From: Lucifuga dentata
Lineage: Eukaryota; Chordata; Actinopteri; Ophidiiformes; Bythitidae
Assembly: GCA_014773175.1 (NCBI GenBank)
Contig: VXCM01001552.1
Coordinates: 62,001-126,000, forward strand
Direction of reading: 5' to 3'
Length of the DNA: 64,000 bases
The notes under the pieces are model-generated. The model made no database searches. It saw only the letters and a program-made list of their open reading frames with translations, and was not told the origin of the DNA. A program made the position numbers and the translations under genes. Within the stretch, counting starts at the first letter, position 1, and the number at the start of each line of letters is the position of its first letter. Positions 58,528 to 64,000 of this stretch are shown here, in pieces.

Positions 58528-59447
58528 GGCTGGATTGACCTGATTCCGATTTTTTGCTACACTTCCTGAAGATGTAAATGGTAAAAAGCCACATGGAATC
58601 AGATATTCTCAGATCTGATTTGAGCCACTTGAATATGTGGAAATAAAATGGATACATATCATATCATATTCTAAATACACCTGATCTGTGGTTATTTAGA
58701 TCGTGCATCCGACAGATGATCCTTGCCAATGCGACTGCTGTCTAAATACACAGATCAGAATTTCCTTCCCATTCCAAATCCTATGTCATGTTCTATCCTA
58801 TCTGCATATGGATGATGTAAGTGATCAATATGATGATGCTGTCTGTAAACAGAAACGGAGGATATAATGTTTATATCAGACACACTGATGTGTGTTTATG
58901 TCAAATAGATGTTTTAGTGTTGAATAACAGGCTGCCGTTACAGCCAAATGGCTGCTTCTCCTCCATGATCGCCCGATGAAAATACGTGTCCTGATGCGAG
59001 AGATAAACGCTCACACAACACATCAGATGTTTCTCTCTGCTTGTTAAAGTTTGTAACCTGATGATCATATTTTTAAACAGTTCTCTCATCCACTGAAGTG
59101 TTTTGTTTACATCAGTTTCAGAAATGTGCGCATTTGCAGCTGCATCCGGGCTGCTACAGGTCAAAGCTGTGTAAATACAGGTCACAGTTAGGGTTTTTTT
59201 TTTGTTTTTTGTTTTTTTTTTTTTTAAATCAGGGCTCGCTTAAATTGAAAAAAAGAGAAAAGAAAAATTGCTGAACCAGCCGAAAACCTAAGTCGTTACA
59301 CTCATACACACAAACTGAACCACATGCTCATATCAGATATGCACCTAAAAACACTTAAAAACAAAAATGTAAATACGCTGAACAAAAAAATCAGATATAG
59401 GCAAAATATTGGAATTGAGCATCAAGACTTGTAGTGTAAATCCAGCC
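58528..59447. mobile_element. PIF/Harbinger-like element, copy 2 (nested in MITE copy I)
   Basis: Left tip GGCTGGATT and right tip AATCCAGCC are perfect inverted repeats. Inner inverted similarity continues ('tgattccgattttttgct' versus the reverse complement of 'gcaaaatattggaattg') with an indel. TAA is duplicated on both sides (58525-58527 and 59448-59450), the 3-bp target duplication of PIF/Harbinger elements; the uninterrupted target is visible in copies D, F and G. 920 bp without a convincing transposase frame; the minus-strand frame at 58901-59185 has no domain I recognise. Confidence 0.85.
59178..59327 (+). repeat. Arm of inverted repeat with 60118-60236
   Basis: Matches the reverse complement of 60118-60236, for example 'cgaaaacctaagtcgttaca' versus 'tgtaacgacttaggttttcg'. 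It differs mainly in the length of a T-rich tract. It lies in the right part of the nested Harbinger-like element. Confidence 0.85.
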
Positions 59448-59556
59448 TAATAGCGTACCAGAATGAACTGAAACCAATGGCAGTCTGGAAGGTAGGAAAA
59501 AAAAATTAAATTCACTGTTCCAGTAGTATGCTTTGGGAAATGACTGTTAGTAACTA

Positions 59557-60117
59557 GTGCTTAAAGTGGGCTGGTATGCACCAGTACGCAGTGTGATGAA
59601 TTAAATCAGGGGACTGTGTATTTATATATGCATATATACCGGTTAATAGTACCATTAATGCAGCCTGCATCTTTAAAACACTCACCATGAAGCTGAGGAA
59701 AATGGTAGCTAAGTCTTATATAGAACACAACAGCCCACTGAACGATTCCACAGTTTTTGTGGTATGGTGAAACAATGCACTAGTGACAAAGTCGATGAAA
59801 AGGCAGATCTCATTCACCACAATATGAAATTCATAGGAAGCATATTGGATGTATTGTAAAAGTGGCTCAAAGCTATAGGGGGATTCTGTTATGCTGTTAA
59901 GGCAGTTGTTCCATTCCGTATGTGTGTGTCTTCATGTGGAACGCAGTGAGGTATGTGTGTACTATCGTGTTTTCTCTGGAGACCAGGGCAGAGCGGTGTG
60001 TGTCCAGAGGTTTGTTTTCATGGAAATGATAGGGTTCTGTTGTGTGAACAAATACACAACGTCAATGACATACCAAAGTGTGTGTGTGTGTGTGTGTGTA
60101 TTTGTGCAACCCAGAAA
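59557..60117. other. Stretch without recognised gene
   Basis: Unique-looking sequence with a GT run at about 60078-60099 just before the inverted arm. Confidence 0.6.
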
Positions 60118-60590
60118 GCATGTGGTTCAGTTTGTGTGTATGTGTGTAACGACTTAGGTTTTCGGCTGGTTCAGCAAATTTCTTTTTTTTCAATTTAAGC
60201 CAGCCCTGATTTTTAAAAAAGCGTAACTGTGACCTGCATGAAAAATATACTCTGACATGCTTATTTGAAAACTGAATAAAGAAAAGAAAAATATCAGCGG
60301 TCTCACAATAGCGAGTTCTGGCTTCCTAAAGTTCATACAAAACAGTAGAGCGACTGGAATTCTGCGATGTTCTTCCAAAAAAATTCCCCATCAGTTTCAC
60401 CCCTACTGGTATCTGCTTATTTTCTCTCTCTCTCTCTCTCTCTCCAGGCTTTGTTATGCACTGAAGCAGCAGATATGTCGGCACGATGACTAGTTTGCTG
60501 AGAAACATCACGCTAAATGTGGAGGCAGCGATTCTAACTACACCTGATCTGTGGTTATTTAGATCATGCATCCGACAAATGAATCCTCAG
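60118..60590 (-). mobile_element. Rearranged second copy of Harbinger-like interior
   Basis: 60118-60236 is the inverted copy of 59178-59327, while 60532-60587 is a direct copy of 58671-58722 ('cctgatctgtggttatttag', 'catccgaca.atga'). Two interior pieces of the nested element therefore reappear here in mixed orientation around about 295 bp of other sequence, which includes a CT run at 60423-60443. No terminal repeats were found, so this is probably an internally rearranged relative or a local rearrangement. Confidence 0.6.
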
Positions 60591-61141
60591 GCTGAGGCTA
60601 GCAAAACCTGTTGACTGTGGTTTGACTTTTTTAATATTAAAATCATACGTACAATTTCCATGGGACTAGTATTATCTGTGTTTCATGCAGGCACATTCAT
60701 AAACAGTCTATTTTGCTTGATTTTGCAGATCTAAACCCTACACTCGTCACTGTATCCAGTTGAAGTTTAGCTGCCTTTACCACAGCAGGAACATTTCAGG
60801 AACTCAGATCTTTCCTTTTTTTTCCACAACAAAGAACTAAGAACCATTTTGGCACTGGATCTGTCTTTCCTGAACCATTTTTAGCTCCTGTTCTGAGGCA
60901 GGTACTGTCTGAAGATTCAAGAACTGCTTGGGGTGCACGCAAGATCAGGTGGACAACTGCCGTTTTGTACAACGACTTTTTCTGGATAGTCGTGAAACCT
61001 CAAAACAGAAAATAAATAAATAAATAAATAAATCTCCTCAATTTCCTCCATTGCTTCTGTTGTGTGTGTTGGTGAAGTTTTGGCTCATGTAGAAATACAG
61101 CAACTACAACTACTACAACTGTGCGAATTACAGATATGCTT
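60591..61141. other. Stretch without recognised gene
   Basis: Contains an AAAT tetranucleotide array at about 61009-61033. Otherwise nothing is seen. Confidence 0.6.
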
Positions 61142-61145
61142 TTAA

Positions 61146-61246
61146 AGGACCATGCCGCTGCTTTGGCACCAATGATTGGCAGTGAATAACATGTCTGTGG
61201 CTATTATTTATTGGGCTCAAACATGCAAAACCACTGGTATGAGCCT
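61146..61246. mobile_element. TTAA-flanked MITE, copy J (101-bp minimal derivative)
   Basis: TTAA at 61142-61145 and 61247-61250 brackets left tip AGGACCATGCC and right tip GGTATGAGCCT. Only terminal-repeat sequence remains ('attggcagtgaataacatgt', 'gggctcaaacatgcaaaacc'). This is the smallest two-ended copy in the window. Confidence 0.8.
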
Positions 61247-61250
61247 TTAA

Positions 61251-62880
61251 TATTGATGATGATCTCTGCCATTATTACAAATCACGTGAGGTTTCTGGGT
61301 AATAATACTCCCGTGTGACTAGTCCGATACTTTCAGTTTAGCTCCACAAAACTTGGCAATTATTAAGTTCTCTGACCTTAATTTGCCTTCCAGTCAGGGT
61401 TGCAAGACGACCGTGACAGTTATTCGCGTTGTTTTAACTCAAACTCTCGAGTTCATCTCAGGTTATTTGTTTGCCTGCCTGTTCTTCATTAGGGTGCACA
61501 TGACTTTAGTTTTTTTGGATTATATTGTTGTGTGACAAATCTAAAGTGGCTTTCGGTAAACTGGGAATTGCTGACATTTGTATGACTGTATATGTTGGAT
61601 CGCTACCAGAAACCCCCCTCAGCTTCAGACCCCTCCTACCCCCTCATCTTCATGCCCCCTGTCAGCCCTCTGAGGAACTCATCTTCTCCTCATCATTAAT
61701 AACAACAGACACTTCTCTGAAACTGGAGAACCACGTTTCTTTCTTCATCCCCCCCTCATCTCTTCTCCCTCTGCCTGCCTTTAACTCTGACACTTAGCTA
61801 AGTTTTGGAAAGTTGGGAAAGCATGTTTGCGCAGCTCTAATTTAATATTGAGCCAGCAATGAAGAAAGAGTGTGTGTGTGTGTGTGTGTGTGCGAAACAT
61901 ACATAATACAAAAGCACCTAAGCGAAGCCAAAGACACCCAGGGTTGGACGAGAACATAATTTTCCCAGGCTCTGAATCCCAAAAGAAATATCAAATGTTC
62001 TGCTCTCGATCAAGCAGCTGCACATGCAAAAACTGTACACACATCCACAGAAACAAACTCATGCGCACGCACGAGGCATTTGACAAGTGATATAAATGCG
62101 ACTGTAACACTGAAAGGTTCTTTCCTGCTCAAAACCAAACAAAAGCGGTGTTTGTCAGCACGGCAGGAAGTGTAAAACTGAAGATAAAGCATCACTTGCA
62201 TAATTCTGGTCTGCAGGGGACAGAGGGAGCAGTAAAGGAGCTTCGTGTTAAATGTGCCTCCTTATATGGAGCAGTTTGCTCTGATGTTCACAGGGTCGGG
62301 GTGTGCGTTTAGGGACCGGTTTAGTCTGTGGCCTGAGTGATTTGGCGCCCTGCAGAGTGGAAGATAAGAAAAAAAAGTGTGTTACTGAGGTAAATCAACA
62401 GGAACCATCAAGTGAAACTGGAATGGACTAATTACAAGAACATGGTGATGCTGCATTTTGGTACAAATGCACACAATGTGCATGCACATACACACAGACA
62501 CACGCAGAATAGCAGAATACACCCAGTTTTGAGGAATGCAGCGCTCGCAGCCCCTCCTACTATAAGACCATAAACAGAAGGATTACCAAACCCAATTAAG
62601 AGCAAACCTCAGTCTCTGTCCACACATTCCAACTGTTCTGTGGCGAGCCGCCATTCAGACAGAAACATTCAGCGTATGAATACCTACAGCAATGCCAAGT
62701 GGTTTCATGTGTGGCTTGTAGATGGGCATACGGATCATTTTCAAAACTTCAACTATTTCATAAAAAGCATTCAGTACATCTATAGAGGATCAGGTCAAAG
62801 CATTACCTTTTTGTCATGTTTTGGGTTAGGGTTTGACTGTCAGAGTTAGTCGAACTATCAACTTTCCAAAACTGATGGAA
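61251..62880. other. Stretch without recognised gene
   Basis: Contains a GT run at about 61871-61891 and pyrimidine-rich sequence near 61615-61790. No gene signal could be assigned. Confidence 0.6.
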
Positions 62881-62884
62881 TTAA

Positions 62885-63440
62885 AGGAGTTTCCATGTTT
62901 AAGCCCAATAAAATATATACCTGCATACATGTTAAGTTACTGATAACCAATTTCCAACACAAAACTGGATTGTAGTTTTTCCGTTATTTTTTTTCAAATC
63001 CCCTAATCTTTCCAAATCAAATGTCGAGGTGATACACGACCTTAACCTTAAAATTCAGTGTTTCACCCTCTAACACTTACGCACAATTCTAGAAGGCACA
63101 GTCGTTCTTAATTTCTCTGTAAAAGCCGTCTTCTCCTGGGACTATATTTCCTGGCAGAAACATACACTGTATTCCATGCAGCTAAAGTTAATTTGACAAA
63201 AAAAAAAAAAAAAAAAAAAACGAAATAGATGTCATGTTCTCTGTGATGGATTACTTACCTCAAGCACTTTTTAAGTCTCTACGAGTTGATTTTTACAGTA
63301 CTGGAATGAGCTGAAACCAAAGACAGTCTGGAAGGTAGGAAAAATTCTAAAATTTACCATTCCAGTGGTATGTTTTGGGAAATGTTTGTCAAACATGTAA
63401 GCATGTTGCACATATTGGTCTCAAACGGTGGTACTGTCCT
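62885..63440 (+). mobile_element. TTAA-flanked MITE, copy K
   Basis: About 556 bp. The left end follows TTAA (62881-62884) but is shortened and reads directly into 'ccatgtttaagcccaataaa'. The right tip 'ggtactgtcct' precedes TTAG (63441-63444), one change from TTAA. The interior has 'gggactatatttcctgg', 'tgtgatggattacttacctc' and 'gacagtctggaaggtagg'. A poly-A run (about 63200-63220) is private to this copy. Confidence 0.8.
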
Positions 63441-63444
63441 TTAG

Positions 63445-64000
63445 GTTGTGCAGATCTTTGGGCCTTTGTATGGATTTGGGCATAATAATCACACAGCCAG
63501 TGTACTTCAACTAAAATCTGAACATAATTAAAGATGAAAGGCACTAATGAGCTCAGTCTACTTAATGAATTCATCTCAACTAAATGGTGTTTCTCAGGTG
63601 AGGTGCCAGATGTGCCTGATACGCTGGTTGTACTCAAGGAATGGAACCAATTCTCTGTGTTTAATAACAGTCCGATCTGTTTTAAATATAAGGATCCCAC
63701 TAATAGGAAAGAGCAGAAAAATACAACCAGCAATGAAAGTTGTATGTCTCCTTTCTCGTTGAAGATTGAAAACTTATGACGATTGCTGCTAATTTAGCAA
63801 TTGGACACTGTAATGATGATAAACAACAGCTTATTAATGTGAGCTGGGTTGAGATGACAGATGAAGAAGCTGCTGATGTCTGATAGTGAACGGGTGAACA
63901 AAATATCATGGAACTATTTTAGAAATGTGTAAATGATTTTTTAAAATAATTTAGCATCACAATAAATAATAGCGAATAAATATGCTTATTTCATTTCTAT
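63445..64000. other. Stretch without recognised gene
   Basis: Overlapping frames at 63389-63909 on both strands have no recognisable domain, and the longest minus-strand one begins inside MITE copy K. Nothing is supported to the right edge. Confidence 0.55.

Larger units (their letters stand above)
58057..59556 (+). mobile_element. TTAA-flanked MITE, copy I (split by a nested element)
   Basis: The left end follows TTAA (58053-58056) with the tip missing one G. The left half runs to 58527. The right half resumes at 59448 with 'taatagcgtaccagaatgaa' and continues through 'ggcagtctggaaggtagg' to about 59556, where the inverted repeat breaks off, so the right tip is lost. The interrupting 920 bp is a Harbinger-like element. 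The left half resembles copies B and G most ('tttcccaaaggataaaac'). Confidence 0.82.

Noticed and set aside
63389..63733. 114-codon minus-strand frame near the right edge
   Set aside because: Its 3' part lies in MITE copy K and the rest has no recognisable domain, while plus-strand frames are open over the same bases.

Overview
This is eukaryotic, almost certainly teleost-fish, nuclear DNA. It looks like an intergenic desert or the inside of one or more very large introns. I could not recognise a single host protein-coding gene, rRNA, functional tRNA or known microRNA, and most open frames are short or run through CA/GT/GA/CT repeats. The case for a teleost rests on dense dinucleotide microsatellites, a Rex3/RTE-type LINE with a GATG-repeat tail, other LINE 3' ends with recognisable C-terminal motifs, a tRNA-headed fish-type SINE, and many short inverted-repeat DNA transposons (MITEs). 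Species cannot be read from the sequence.

The dominant content is a population of non-autonomous DNA transposons. One family, with termini AGGACCATACC...GGTATGGTCCT inside TTAA, occurs at least 11 times (about 5.3, 8.2, 14.5, 18.0, 28.0, 30.7, 31.4, 47.0, 58.1, 61.1 and 62.9 kb). Full copies are about 570-595 bp; two internally deleted copies are only 200 and 101 bp. A second TTAA-flanked family (AGGGGACAT...) occurs three times between 37.4 and 41.5 kb, and two of these copies share homologous flanks, so the block looks locally duplicated. A hAT-type element with an 8-bp near-duplicate target site lies at 29.0-30.0 kb. A PIF/Harbinger-type element (TIR GGCTGGATT, 3-bp TAA target duplication) sits inside the 58-kb TTAA element, and a relative of it lies at 52 kb. 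A Tc1/mariner-type MITE at 35.0-35.5 kb abuts a TA microsatellite and the tail of a Rex3-like LINE. LINE 3' ends lie near 20.3 kb (-), 31.2 kb (-), 35.5-36.4 kb (-) and 55.3-55.8 kb (+).

Layout: 0-5 kb, microsatellites and a repeat with 'tataagccgacccc' modules; 5-15 kb, three TTAA MITEs, one SINE and a 3.7-kb-separated inverted pair; 15-29 kb, sparse DNA with MITEs, a SINE and CA arrays; 29-36.5 kb, hAT, LINE ends, Tc1-type MITE and a 47-N gap; 37-42 kb, the duplicated MITE block; 42-58 kb, mostly unique DNA with microsatellites, a Harbinger-like copy and an L2-like LINE end; 58-64 kb, nested and rearranged transposons.

The window carries draft-assembly marks. There are sixteen isolated single Ns, and at seven of them the same 61-67 bp is repeated on each side, which looks like unmerged contig ends rather than biology. 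No gene cassette, CRISPR array or novel multigene system was found. The most informative biology is the MITE families and the datable nested insertion.
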